Of a stretch of DNA of 64,000 nt, positions 8,482 to 18,104 are shown in pieces. Under the pieces are notes generated by a model. That model was not told the origin of the DNA and did no database searches. It worked only from the letters and a program-made list of their open reading frames with translations. Position numbers and translations under genes: made by a program. The DNA is from Alphaproteobacteria bacterium (GTDB taxonomy: Bacteria; Pseudomonadota; Alphaproteobacteria; MPNO01; VGEU01), in the NCBI GenBank assembly GCA_016869145.1, contig VGEU01000002.1:52675-116674 (forward strand), in the 5' to 3' direction. The number at the start of each line of letters is the position of its first letter. Position 1 is the stretch's first letter.

Positions 8482-9570
8482 ATGACACAGCCGAGCGAAC
8501 AACAAGTGATGGAAACGCTGCGGGCGATCCGAGACCCGGCCGGCGGCGGTGACATCGTCGCGCTCGGCATGGTCTCCGGGATCGTGGTCCGCGGCGGCAA
8601 TGTCGGTTTCACGATCGAGGTCGATCCGGCCCGCGGGCCGGCGCTGGAGCCGCTCCGCAAGGCTGCGGAGGAGGCGGTGCGCAAGCTTCCCGGCGTCCTG
8701 TCGGTGACCGCGGTCCTGACCGCGCACCGCGCCCCGGTACCCGAGACGCCCCGGCGCCCGGCCGGCCCCGCCTATCTCCCCGGCGTGACCTCGGTCATCG
8801 CCGTCGCATCGGGCAAGGGTGGCGTCGGCAAGTCGACCACCGCGGTGAACCTCGCGCTGGCATTGGCCGCCGGTGGGCGGGCGGTCGGGATACTCGATGC
8901 CGACATCTTCGGCCCGTCGCTCCCCACCATGATGGGCATCCGGCGCCGCCCGGCGTCACCCGACGGTAAGAAGATCATCCCGATCGACCAGCACGGGCTT
9001 CGCTGTATGTCGATCGGGTTCATGGTCCCCGAGGAGACGCCGATGATCTGGCGCGGCCCGATGGTCATGGGTGCGCTCGAGCAGATGCTCCGCGACGTCG
9101 AGTGGGGGACGCTCGACGTCCTCGTCGTCGACATGCCGCCCGGCACAGGCGATGCCCAGCTCACGCTCTCCCAGCGCGTGCCGCTGGCCGGCGCCGTCAT
9201 CGTCTCGACGCCGCAGGACCTCGCTTTGATCGATGCCCGCCGCGGTCTCAACATGTTCCGGAAGGTCGACGTGCCGGTCCTCGGCATCATCGAGAACATG
9301 AGCTATTTCATCTGCCCGCATTGCGGCGGGCGATCGGACATTTTCACCCACGGCGGCGCGCGCAAGGAGGCCGAGCGGCTCGGCGTCGAGTTCCTGGGCG
9401 AGATCCCGCTCGACATGGCGATCCGCGAGACCGCCGACGGCGGCACGCCGATTGTTATCGCCGCCCCCGACAGCCCGCAGGCCAAGGCCTACGCCGCCAT
9501 CGCCGAGCGGATCGGCGCCAGGCTCGCCGCCGACGGCGGCCGCGCCGCGCCCCGGATCGTCGTCCAGTAG
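8482..9570 (+). CDS. mrp: Mrp/ApbC-type P-loop ATPase, iron-sulfur cluster carrier
   Basis: Cytosolic scaffold/carrier of the Mrp/NBP35 group that delivers Fe-S clusters to apoproteins. The 362-residue protein starts with a DUF59/MIP18-like domain (about 5-85), followed by a deviant Walker A motif SGKGGVGKSTTAV (about 110-122) and the P-loop domain with DADIFGPSLP and VDMPPGTGDAQLT. The cluster-binding CxxC pair (CPHC) lies near residue 278. The fusion of DUF59 and P-loop ATPase is the normal bacterial architecture. It is followed after 35 bases by an unrelated metallo-hydrolase gene on the same strand. Confidence 0.94.
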   Translation: MTQPSEQQVMETLRAIRDPAGGGDIVALGMVSGIVVRGGNVGFTIEVDPARGPALEPLRKAAEEAVRKLPGVLSVTAVLTAHRAPVPETPRRPAGPAYLPGVTSVIAVASGKGGVGKSTTAVNLALALAAGGRAVGILDADIFGPSLPTMMGIRRRPASPDGKKIIPIDQHGLRCMSIGFMVPEETPMIWRGPMVMGALEQMLRDVEWGTLDVLVVDMPPGTGDAQLTLSQRVPLAGAVIVSTPQDLALIDARRGLNMFRKVDVPVLGIIENMSYFICPHCGGRSDIFTHGGARKEAERLGVEFLGEIPLDMAIRETADGGTPIVIAAPDSPQAKAYAAIAERIGARLAADGGRAAPRIVVQ

Positions 9571-9605
9571 GCCAAACCGCACAACGCCCGAGACCCGACC
9601 GCACC

Positions 9606-10502
9606 ATGAGCGCCCCGACGATCCCGTTCCGCCGCGAGATGACCGTGCGCTACCGCGTGGCCGAGGAGCTCTCGCCGCGCGTCCGTCGTGTGATCGCGGA
9701 GAATCCGAGCTCGTTCACCTTCCGCGGCACCAACACCTACATCGTCGGTCGCGGGCGGGTCGCGGTGATCGATCCCGGGCCGCGGATCGAGGCCCATCTC
9801 GATGCGCTCGTCGCCGCGCTTGCACGCGAGGTGGTGACGCACATCTTCGTTACCCATACCCATCTCGACCATTCCGAGGCCACGCACGCGCTCCGCGATC
9901 GTGTCGGCGGCAAGCTCGTCGGCGCCCACCCGCGGCCGATCGACGAGGCGGAGAAACCTTCCGAGTCGATCGACCGGCGATTCGCCCCCGACATCGTGCT
10001 CACCGACGGGGCCGTCTTCGCCGAGGGCGGCTGGACGCTCCGGTCGGTGTTCACGCCGGGCCACATGTCGAACCACCACTGCTTCGCCCTCGAGGAAGAG
10101 AACGTCCTGTTCTCCGGCGACCATGTCATGGGCTGGAACACCTCGATCGTCTCGCCGCCCGACGGCAACATGCGCGAATACATGGCGAGCCTCGACCGCT
10201 GCCTCGCCCGTGGCGACCGCCTCTACTGGCCTGGCCACGGGCCCGAGATCCCGGAGCCGAGACCCTTCGTCCGCGCCTATCTCGGCCATCGCCGGATGCG
10301 CGAGACCGAGATCACCCGCTGCATGGAGCGGGGTCAGCGGACAATTCCGGAGATGGTGGCCACGATGTACCGTCATCTGCCGATCGAGATGCACGGGGCG
10401 GCCGGCCGCGCGGTGTTCGCCCATCTCGAGCACATGGTCGAGACCGGGCGGGCGGCGTGCGACGGCCCGGTCACCGCTGCGTCGAGCTATCGGCTGCCGT
10501 AG
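9606..10502 (+). CDS. Metallo-beta-lactamase-fold hydrolase (LACTB2-like)
   Basis: Zinc-dependent hydrolase of the metallo-beta-lactamase superfamily. The 298-residue protein has the metal motif HTHLDH at residues 84-89, a further histidine in TPGHMSNH, the Asp in FSGDHVMGW and a C-terminal WPGHGPEI histidine. The remaining 70 residues resemble the winged-helix tail of the LACTB2/glyoxalase-II-like subgroup. The substrate cannot be told; thioesters or RNA are possible in relatives. The ATG at 9606 follows the mrp stop by 35 bases. It converges on the L,D-transpeptidase gene, with stops 6 bases apart. Confidence 0.82.
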   Translation: MSAPTIPFRREMTVRYRVAEELSPRVRRVIAENPSSFTFRGTNTYIVGRGRVAVIDPGPRIEAHLDALVAALAREVVTHIFVTHTHLDHSEATHALRDRVGGKLVGAHPRPIDEAEKPSESIDRRFAPDIVLTDGAVFAEGGWTLRSVFTPGHMSNHHCFALEEENVLFSGDHVMGWNTSIVSPPDGNMREYMASLDRCLARGDRLYWPGHGPEIPEPRPFVRAYLGHRRMRETEITRCMERGQRTIPEMVATMYRHLPIEMHGAAGRAVFAHLEHMVETGRAACDGPVTAASSYRLP

Positions 10503-10508
10503 GCCGGC

Positions 10509-11033
10509 TCAGGGCAGGATATCGATCGGCGTACCATCGTCGACGGCGGCCCAGATCTCGTCCATCTCGCGGTTGGTGACCGCGATGCAGCCGCGCGTCC
10601 AGTTGAGGGCTGGATGGCCGAGCGCGCGCGCCGACCAGCCGTTGGCGAGCCCGTGGATCATGATATTGCCGCCCGGCTTCACGCCGCGCTCGCGCGCCCG
10701 GGCGATGTCGTCCTCGTTGGGATAGGTGACGCGGATCGCCTTGTAGAAATTGCTGCGCGCGTTGCGGCCGTCCAGCCAATAACGGCCCTCGGGCGTGCGG
10801 CTGTCGCCCTGCTCCTCCTTGTGCCCTTCCGCATAGCGGCCGAGCGCGATCGTATAGGTCTTGAGGATCGCCTCGCCCTGCATCAGGTGCATCCGCTTGG
10901 CAGCCTTCTCGACGACGACGCGGTCGGCCTTGCCGAGCGGGCGGGTCGCGGCCAGCGCCTCGCCGGCGCGCACCGGGGCACCGTCGATCAGCAGCACGGC
11001 GAGAAGCGCAAGAGCGACGATGAAGGCACGCAT
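10509..11033 (-). CDS. L,D-transpeptidase (YkuD domain)
   Basis: Envelope enzyme that forms 3-3 peptidoglycan crosslinks or attaches proteins to the wall. From the ATG at 11033 it is 174 residues, with a signal peptide (MRAFIVALALLAVLLIDGAPVRA) and a short YkuD domain (about 38-174). The catalytic block reads HGLANGW followed by TRGCIAVTN, with Cys in the family's Ser/Thr-x-Gly-Cys context (TRGC instead of the more common SHGC). There is no LysM or other wall-binding domain, so targeting rests on the catalytic domain alone. It lies alone between convergent neighbours. Confidence 0.9.
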   Translation of the reverse strand: MRAFIVALALLAVLLIDGAPVRAGEALAATRPLGKADRVVVEKAAKRMHLMQGEAILKTYTIALGRYAEGHKEEQGDSRTPEGRYWLDGRNARSNFYKAIRVTYPNEDDIARARERGVKPGGNIMIHGLANGWSARALGHPALNWTRGCIAVTNREMDEIWAAVDDGTPIDILP

Positions 11034-11127
11034 CGATCGGGCTGTCAGCGCGGTTTCGGGGCCGTTCGGACGCAACGTTCCGGCCCTGGACTTACCAGAC
11101 CGCTAACGGCGCCCGCAAGACATCCGA

Positions 11128-12069
11128 TCAACGCCCGTCGCGTCCGAGAACCGCCATCAGCTCGCGCCATTCCCTCGCGCCGAGGCCGGAGCCGGGCTGG
11201 TCGACCGTCTCGCCGGCCAGCATGCGGCGGACGACCGCGATCGCCGTCCGCGACAGGGCCGCGCCCCCCATCCGGTATTCCATGAACGCCGCATGCACCA
11301 TCGGGACCCAGCGCTTCAGGACCTCGAGCATCGCCTCGGCATAGACCCTGATCTCGTACTGCGCATGCGTATCGGCGCGGAGCGACAGGAAATGGAGGAG
11401 GTTGAGGAGGTCGATCTTCCAGTACCACTGGGTATAGGTCGCGAGCGTCAGGTTGATGCGGGCGAGCTCGCGGGCGAGCCCGCTCCGCAACGGATCGAGG
11501 GCGGTGCCATCCTCGTTCTCATTGAGCATCTCGACATAGTGGCGATAGGTCTGCTCGGCGTCACCGCGGAGGAGGGCGAGAACATGCGCCGCCTCGGCGC
11601 CCGACAGGCTCTCGCCGCGGCCCTGGCGGTTCGCGGCCGATTGCGCCGCAAGCTGGTCGGGTGCCGGGACGTAGAACTCCTTGTCGAGGATGGAATAGCG
11701 CGCCGAGTACTCGTTCACGTTGGCGGTGCGATGACGAATCCACTGGCGCGCGACGAAGATCGGCAGCTTCACGTGGAACTTGATCTCGCACATCTCGAAC
11801 GGCGTCGTATGGCGATGCCGCATCAGGTAGTTGACGAGCCCCTGGTCCTCGCTCACGCGCCGCGTGCCGCGGCCATAGGACACGCGTGCCGCCTGCACCA
11901 CCGCGCCGTCATCGCCCATATAGTCGATCACGCGGACGAAGCCGTGATCGAGGACGGCGAGCGGCTGGTAGAGGATGTCCTCGAGCGCGGCCACGGTGGC
12001 GCGCCGGGTCGGCCGCGCCTCCGCCCTGAGGGCTTCGATCTCGCGCAGCTGTTCGGGTGTGAGCGCCAT
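11128..12069 (-). CDS. thyX: Flavin-dependent thymidylate synthase
   Basis: Makes dTMP from dUMP using methylene-tetrahydrofolate as carbon source and FAD/NADPH as reductant, so it returns tetrahydrofolate rather than dihydrofolate. The 313-residue product contains the ThyX signature [15 protein letters not shown] (residues 112-126, fitting RHRxxxxNExSxRYS) and the upstream [10 protein letters not shown]. Length is at the long end of the alphaproteobacterial form. It is divergent from the ssrA gene. The product connects with fhs and metF elsewhere in the window, which supply or consume the same folate pool. Confidence 0.96.
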   Translation of the reverse strand: MALTPEQLREIEALRAEARPTRRATVAALEDILYQPLAVLDHGFVRVIDYMGDDGAVVQAARVSYGRGTRRVSEDQGLVNYLMRHRHTTPFEMCEIKFHVKLPIFVARQWIRHRTANVNEYSARYSILDKEFYVPAPDQLAAQSAANRQGRGESLSGAEAAHVLALLRGDAEQTYRHYVEMLNENEDGTALDPLRSGLARELARINLTLATYTQWYWKIDLLNLLHFLSLRADTHAQYEIRVYAEAMLEVLKRWVPMVHAAFMEYRMGGAALSRTAIAVVRRMLAGETVDQPGSGLGAREWRELMAVLGRDGR

Positions 12070-12160
12070 CGTACCGGTCCGGAAGGGTGCCGCAATTTAA
12101 CCATCGGGCGGGTGCGAAACCAGCCGCTGCGGAATCCTGGAAGGTTCGATCGTTCGTCCC

Positions 12161-12166
12161 TATATT
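12161..12166 (+). promoter_or_regulatory. -10 element of the ssrA promoter
   Basis: TATATT stands out from the GC-rich surroundings and ends a few bases before the inferred 5' end of the tmRNA acceptor piece. A -35 element is weak (CTGGAA, 18 bases upstream). Confidence 0.5.
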
Positions 12167-12167
12167 G

Positions 12168-12445
12168 GGGGTGCCGGCTCGGCCGGCTATGGCGATAAAC
12201 GGCTTGTGTAATAAGCGCTGCGGACCCGGGGGCAGTACCCGGCGCCTCCACCAATCTCCGCCCGGTCGTCCGGGCGGCCATGGGGGCGAACCAGGATCGA
12301 CGCGCGTGTAAAGACAGGCTTTTTGCCCGGCATGGTTCCGCCGTTATCGGGCCGTTTCTACAGTTGCCAACGATAACGACTTGGCACTCGCTGCCTAACC
12401 GGTAAGCGCGGTTCGGGGGGCACCGGGCAACAGAAGCCCCCCACT
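12168..12445 (+). ncRNA. ssrA: Permuted (two-piece) transfer-messenger RNA
   Basis: tmRNA rescues stalled ribosomes and tags the nascent chain for proteolysis. The gene is circularly permuted: the acceptor piece comes first and ends with a T-arm-like segment, the acceptor strand CGCCTCC and ACCA at 12250-12253; a short spacer follows; the coding piece begins at 12282 with GGGGGCG, which pairs all seven bases with CGCCTCC. The tag frame runs from the resume codon GCC at 12366 to TAA at 12396-12398 and encodes ANDNDLALAA, so the full tag with the tRNA-borne alanine is AANDNDLALAA. A GGGGGGC/GCCCCCC hairpin (12415-12442) closes the 3' region. The outer ends are approximate. SspB, the adaptor for tagged proteins, is encoded just downstream. 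Confidence 0.93.
12254..12281 (+). other. Intervening segment removed from the permuted tmRNA
   Basis: The 28 bases between the 3' CCA of the acceptor piece and the GGGGGCG of the coding piece contain a small GC-rich hairpin (CGCCCG/CGGGCG). In two-piece tmRNAs this loop is processed away by tRNA-maturation nucleases. The boundaries follow from the acceptor-stem pairing. Confidence 0.75.
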
Positions 12446-12519
12446 ACGCGCGACGCGGGCCGGCCCCGGCATGCGCGCACCGCTTGAAATGCGGGCGCCG
12501 GTCGTCCTACATGGCGGCC

Positions 12520-12987
12520 ATGACCAGCGGACACCTCGACTATCCGGCGATGCTGCAGCGCGCGCTCCGCGGCGTCGTGCGCGAGGCGCTGACGGTGGCG
12601 GCCGAGCACGGCCTCCCCGGCCAGCACCATTTCTACCTCACCTTCCGCACCACCACGCCCGGCGTCGACATTCCCGACTATCTCGCCCAGCGCTATCCCG
12701 ACGAGATGACGATCGTGCTCCAACACAAGTTCTGGGGGCTCGAGATCGAGGACGAGAAATTCGCGGTGACCCTCACCTTCAAGGGGCGGTCGGAGCGCCT
12801 CGTCGTGCCGTGGGAGGCGCTCACCGGCTTCGCCGATCCCTCGGTTGAGTTCGGGCTGAAGCTCGGGACCGTCGAGCCGACGTCCGCCGTGCCGGCGCCC
12901 GCCGCGCCGTCGGAGAAGCCGGTCGAGACGCCCGCGGCCCCCATCACCGGCGCCGTCGTCTCGCTCGATTCCTTCCGCAAGAAGTAG
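12520..12987 (+). CDS. sspB: SspB-type ClpXP protease adaptor
   Basis: Adaptor that binds the N-terminal part of the ssrA tag and delivers tagged proteins to ClpXP. The 155-residue protein has the SspB core (LDYPAMLQRALRGVVREALTVAAEHGLPGQHHFYLTF as a helix then strand; DEMTIVLQHKFWGLEI; VPWEALTGFADPSVEFGL), then a proline/alanine-rich linker (about 115-140) and a short C-terminal tail (VVSLDSFRKK) that in the family contacts the ClpX zinc domain. In-frame ATGs also occur at 12484 and 12511; I prefer 12520 by alignment with family N termini. It follows the ssrA gene by about 75 bases on the same strand, which fits its function. Confidence 0.92.
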   Translation: MTSGHLDYPAMLQRALRGVVREALTVAAEHGLPGQHHFYLTFRTTTPGVDIPDYLAQRYPDEMTIVLQHKFWGLEIEDEKFAVTLTFKGRSERLVVPWEALTGFADPSVEFGLKLGTVEPTSAVPAPAAPSEKPVETPAAPITGAVVSLDSFRKK

Positions 12988-13017
12988 CCCGCCCGCGCGT
13001 CCGCCACGGAGAGCGAC

Positions 13018-14630
<1,613 letters not shown>

Positions 14631-14634
<4 letters not shown>

Positions 14635-15191
14635 AGACCGCCGGACAGGAGCGCGCGGCGCCGCGAAACGTCCTTCCCGACGTCCTCGTGCCCGATCTCG
14701 TGACCGTGTTCTGCGGCTCTGCCGTCGGGCGCCGCTCCGCCGAGGTGGGGGCCTACTACGCCGGCCCCGGCAACAAGTTCTGGGACACGCTCCATCGCGT
14801 CGGGCTGACACGGCATCGCTTCGCGCCCGCCGACTATGCGGCGCTCCTCGCCTGCCGCATCGGGCTGACCGATCTCAACAAGACGGAATCGGGCGCCGAT
14901 TCGACGCTGAGCCGCGACGCCGACGACATCGGCGCGCTCGTCGCCAAGCTCATCACCTATCAGCCCGCCCTCCTCGCCTTCACCGCGCGCCGGCCGGCCG
15001 CCGCGTTCTGCCGCCATGTCTTCGGCCGCGCGCCCGCATCCTATGGCCTCTTCCCCGAAGGGCTCGGACCGACGCGCGTCCATGTGCTACCGTCGCCCTC
15101 GGGGCTCGCCCGGCGTTACTGGGACGAAGCGCCCTGGCAGGCCCTCGCCTGGCACCATCGCGCGATCGCCATGGGGGGAAGAAGATCGTGA
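14631..15191 (+). CDS. mug: G/U mismatch-specific uracil-DNA glycosylase (Mug)
   Basis: Base-excision repair enzyme removing uracil or thymine from mismatches with guanine. The frame contains VVFCG-like [29 protein letters not shown], matching the Mug active-site segment (GxNPG-type loop ending PGNKFW), [10 protein letters not shown], and the C-terminal [12 protein letters not shown] loop that inserts into DNA. About 186 residues. No ATG is available upstream of the conserved LPDVL segment: the first possibility is a CTG at 14631 overlapping the fumarase stop; a GTG at 14688 would remove the LPDV part. The start is therefore uncertain. Its end overlaps the next gene by four bases (GTGA). Confidence 0.85.
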
Positions 15192-16186
15192 GGATCGCCG
15201 TATTCGGCGCCGGTGCCGTCGGGACGTTCTTCGGTGCGCTCCTCGCGCGCGCCGGGCTCGCGGTCACGCTGATCGCGCGCGGCGACCATGGCGAGGCGAT
15301 GCGCCGGAACGGCGTCACGGTCCGGATCGGCGGCGAGTCCTTCACCGTCCGGCCGCGCTGCACGGCGACCGCGGCCGAGGCCGGGCCGCAGGACCTCGTC
15401 CTGATGACGGTCAAGGCGCATGCGGTCCCGGAAGCGGCCGCCGCGCTCGCACCCATGCTTGGACCGGACACCTTGGTCGCCGGCGCGCAGAACGGCATTC
15501 CGTGGTGGTACTTCCACGGCCTCGGCGGCGCGCTCGAGGGATTGCGTCTTCGCACCGTCGACCCCGATGGTCGCGCCTGGAATGGGATCGGGCCGGAGCG
15601 TGCGATCGGCTGCGTGATCAATTCGAGCAACGCCCTCGTCGAGCCCGGCGTGGTCCTCAACCACGGCAACCGGACGCTCTGGTTCGGTGAGCCCAAGGGC
15701 CCGGTCTCGGACCGGTGCCGGCGCATCGCCGATGCGATGGCGACGGCCGGCATCGACACACGCGTCGAGGCGCATATCCGCGATTCGGTCTGGAACAAGC
15801 TCCTCGGCAATATCTCGTTCAGCCAGATCGCCGTGCTCACACATTCGACGCTGGGCCCGATCGTCGACGATCCGACGTTGCAGGCGTTCGGCCGCCGCAT
15901 CATGGACGAGACCCAGGCCGTCGCCGCCTCGGTCGGCGCGCGGACGACGGGCACGATCGACGAGCGCATCGAGATGTCGCGCAAGGTCGGTCAGCACAAG
16001 ACCTCGATCCTGGTCGATCTGGAACGCGGCCGACGGATGGAGATCGACGCCCAGGTCGGCGCCGTGATCGAGATCGCGCGGCGCACCGGTGTGGTGACGC
16101 CGACGATCGATCTCCTCTATGCGCTGGTGCGTCGCCGGGCGGTCGCCGGCGGCTGCTATCCGCCCGATGCGCCGCTGCCTTGGTGA
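15188..16186 (+). CDS. 2-dehydropantoate 2-reductase family protein (PanE/ApbA-like)
   Basis: NADPH-dependent reductase of 2-oxo acids; the namesake converts ketopantoate to pantoate for coenzyme A synthesis. The 332-residue protein has GAGAVGTFFGALLARAG at the N terminus (dinucleotide fold), TVKAHAVPEAAAAL, NGIPWWYF, and the C-terminal helical domain with VWNKLLGNISFSQIAVLTHSTLG and HKTSILVDLERGRRMEID, which holds catalytic Lys and Asn/Ser. It starts at a GTG overlapping the mug stop. Being next to the Rieske oxygenase genes and not to other pantothenate genes, it may be a paralogue acting on another 2-oxo acid. Family call is sure, substrate is not. Confidence 0.88.
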   Translation: MRIAVFGAGAVGTFFGALLARAGLAVTLIARGDHGEAMRRNGVTVRIGGESFTVRPRCTATAAEAGPQDLVLMTVKAHAVPEAAAALAPMLGPDTLVAGAQNGIPWWYFHGLGGALEGLRLRTVDPDGRAWNGIGPERAIGCVINSSNALVEPGVVLNHGNRTLWFGEPKGPVSDRCRRIADAMATAGIDTRVEAHIRDSVWNKLLGNISFSQIAVLTHSTLGPIVDDPTLQAFGRRIMDETQAVAASVGARTTGTIDERIEMSRKVGQHKTSILVDLERGRRMEIDAQVGAVIEIARRTGVVTPTIDLLYALVRRRAVAGGCYPPDAPLPW

Positions 16187-16193
16187 GACGGCT

Positions 16194-16700
16194 TCAGACC
16201 GGGAACACGAGGCAGTTGTTGATCAGCACGGTGTCGTAGACGCATTTCCGCTCCTTGAACAGGAGCTGGTCGCCGACACGGCGGATCACGTCGAAGGACT
16301 TGCCGGTCTGCTGCACACGCGTCGGCTCGTCGATCAGCGTCTCGAGCAGGAGATAGCTCGTCTCGGCGGTGATATAGGGCTCATCGACCGCAATGACGCG
16401 CGTGTTCGACATGCGGAGCTGGATATAGCGCGGCGCATACATCTCGGTGTGGATGAGAGCGTAGGCGCGGTCCTGGAGCATGCCCTTGCCTTCGGCGTAG
16501 ATCAGGCCGAGCGGCAGGTTCGATTCGGCGTTGTCGCGCGCCACCACCTGGTAGACGGCATCGTCGGTGAAGAAGTCGGGCCAGCGTGCGATCTCGCCGC
16601 GCTCGAGGAGGGCTGCGTACTCGAACAAAAACTCCTCGACATCGGCGCGCACGGCGCGGAATGCCGCGCGTGTCGCCGGCATGGGGGAACGCGGATCCAT
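16194..16700 (-). CDS. Aromatic-ring-hydroxylating dioxygenase, small (beta) subunit
   Basis: Structural beta subunit of a Rieske non-heme iron oxygenase, with an NTF2-like cystatin fold. The 168-residue protein shows the usual N-terminal helix (AFRAVRADVEEFLFEYAALLERGEIARWPDFFTDDAVYQV), a central segment and a C-terminal strand region (RRVGDQLLFKERKCVYDTVLINNCLVFPV). The ATG at 16700 gives a product of normal length. It lies 14 bases downstream of the alpha subunit gene on the same strand. It stops 7 bases from the convergent PanE-like gene. Confidence 0.92.
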   Translation of the reverse strand: MDPRSPMPATRAAFRAVRADVEEFLFEYAALLERGEIARWPDFFTDDAVYQVVARDNAESNLPLGLIYAEGKGMLQDRAYALIHTEMYAPRYIQLRMSNTRVIAVDEPYITAETSYLLLETLIDEPTRVQQTGKSFDVIRRVGDQLLFKERKCVYDTVLINNCLVFPV

Positions 16701-16714
16701 CGTCGCAACCACGC

Positions 16715-17986
16715 TCAGAAGCCCATCACCTGGCGGTAGTAGCGGTACATGCCGCGGATGGCGCGTTCGGTGATGATGGTGTCCACGGGCTCGCGATCGT
16801 CGCCGAGCATCGCGAGGCCGTGGCGGGGCAAGGATCGCGTCAGCCCGTCCTGGACGAATTTGAGCGCCTCGTTGTCCTCGATGCCGAGGAAGCCTGCGGG
16901 ACCGAAGATGTTGTTCTGGCGCAGCCGGTGGCGAACCATCGCCTCGTCGTCGGTGGCGCGGCCGAACACCGCCCAGATCATCATCAACTCGTTCGGACCG
17001 CGCGGCACGATGAGCCGGGTGTTGAGGATGTTCTGCTGGCGGAGCGCGCTCAGGTTCGGCCAGATCGTGATCGCCGAACCGGTCCAGGGCGAATCGACCT
17101 CGCGGAAATAGTCGAGGACGCGCTGGTCCTTGAGCTGCATCGTCTGCCGGAAGGCCTGCATGTCGGCCTGCTCTTCCTTGGCGACCTCGGGCCGGCCCTG
17201 CGGCCGGCGCGACATCAGCACGCAATGTCGGCCTTGCTGGTCGGTGACGACGTTGGACTCGTTGCTGGTGACGAACAGCCCGAATGTCGTGAGATAGGTG
17301 TGGAGGAGCGTCGCGTGGTAGGGATCCTTGAGGTTCTCCTGGTAGAGCTTCCAGTTGCCGGGCAGCGTGTTGCGGTGGATGCCGAGAAGCTTCATCTCGG
17401 CGCCGGGGAAGATCGTGTTGAACTCGCGCAGGACCTCCGGCCCGAGATAGTCCTCGACCGATTCCATGTCGCTGCAGGCGGTCGCGAAGATGACGCCGTT
17501 ATGGGTCGTGACGTGGAACGTCCGGAGATCGTGCTCGCCCATGTCGAAGCCGTCCGGCATGCCGCCCTTGCCGCGGACTCCGCGCCGGAACGGGATCGCG
17601 ACCAGCTTGCCGCGGTTGTCGAACGTCCAGTTGTGGTACGGGCAGACGAACCGCTCGCCATTGCCGCGATAGCTGCGGCAGAACTCGGCGCCGCGATGGG
17701 AGCAGCGGTTCTCGAACACGTGGATCGCGCCATCTGCGTCGCGCGCTACGACCACCGGGATCGCACCGACAAAGGAGCGGATATAGTCGTTCGGATTCGG
17801 TACCTCGCACTCGAGGCCGACGAAGTTCCAGTGCCGGCCGAGGAAGATCCGCTCCTGCTCGAGCGCGGCGACCTGCGGGTCGGTGTAGATCCAGTCCGGG
17901 ATCTGCATCTCGTCGCCGGGCCAGGTCAGGCCCTTGGGAAGAACGATCGGCGCATTGCCCTGATAGGTGGACTCGATCGTGTCCAT
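16715..17986 (-). CDS. Aromatic-ring-hydroxylating dioxygenase, large (alpha) subunit, Rieske type
   Basis: Catalytic subunit that inserts oxygen into an aromatic substrate. The 423-residue protein has the Rieske [2Fe-2S] motif Cys95-x-His97 ... Cys115-x2-His118 (CSHRGAEFC ... CPYHNW) and the mononuclear iron site with His224 and His229 in KDPYHATLLH. The ENLKDPYHATLLH-YL-TFGL context resembles the anthranilate/salicylate oxygenase subgroup, so an aromatic carboxylate is a reasonable guess. No ferredoxin or reductase gene is in the window. I chose ATG 17986 over an earlier ATG at 18034 because the family begins near there. A RidA-family gene lies upstream on the same strand. Confidence 0.93.
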   Translation of the reverse strand: MDTIESTYQGNAPIVLPKGLTWPGDEMQIPDWIYTDPQVAALEQERIFLGRHWNFVGLECEVPNPNDYIRSFVGAIPVVVARDADGAIHVFENRCSHRGAEFCRSYRGNGERFVCPYHNWTFDNRGKLVAIPFRRGVRGKGGMPDGFDMGEHDLRTFHVTTHNGVIFATACSDMESVEDYLGPEVLREFNTIFPGAEMKLLGIHRNTLPGNWKLYQENLKDPYHATLLHTYLTTFGLFVTSNESNVVTDQQGRHCVLMSRRPQGRPEVAKEEQADMQAFRQTMQLKDQRVLDYFREVDSPWTGSAITIWPNLSALRQQNILNTRLIVPRGPNELMMIWAVFGRATDDEAMVRHRLRQNNIFGPAGFLGIEDNEALKFVQDGLTRSLPRHGLAMLGDDREPVDTIITERAIRGMYRYYRQVMGF

Positions 17987-18104
17987 GTCCGCGCTCCGAT
18001 GACTGATGCCGCTATGGGCGGATCGATTCTGCAACCGGGACTATACACCGTCTGTGGCCGTTGCGGTCAGCGGGAATCCCGCCCTTCCGGCCACGTCCGC
18101 CCGG

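Noticed and set aside
12254..12281. Rho-independent terminator between acceptor and coding pieces of tmRNA
   Set aside because: The GC-rich hairpin is not followed by a T-run, and the coding piece must be transcribed with it; it fits the excised loop of a permuted tmRNA.
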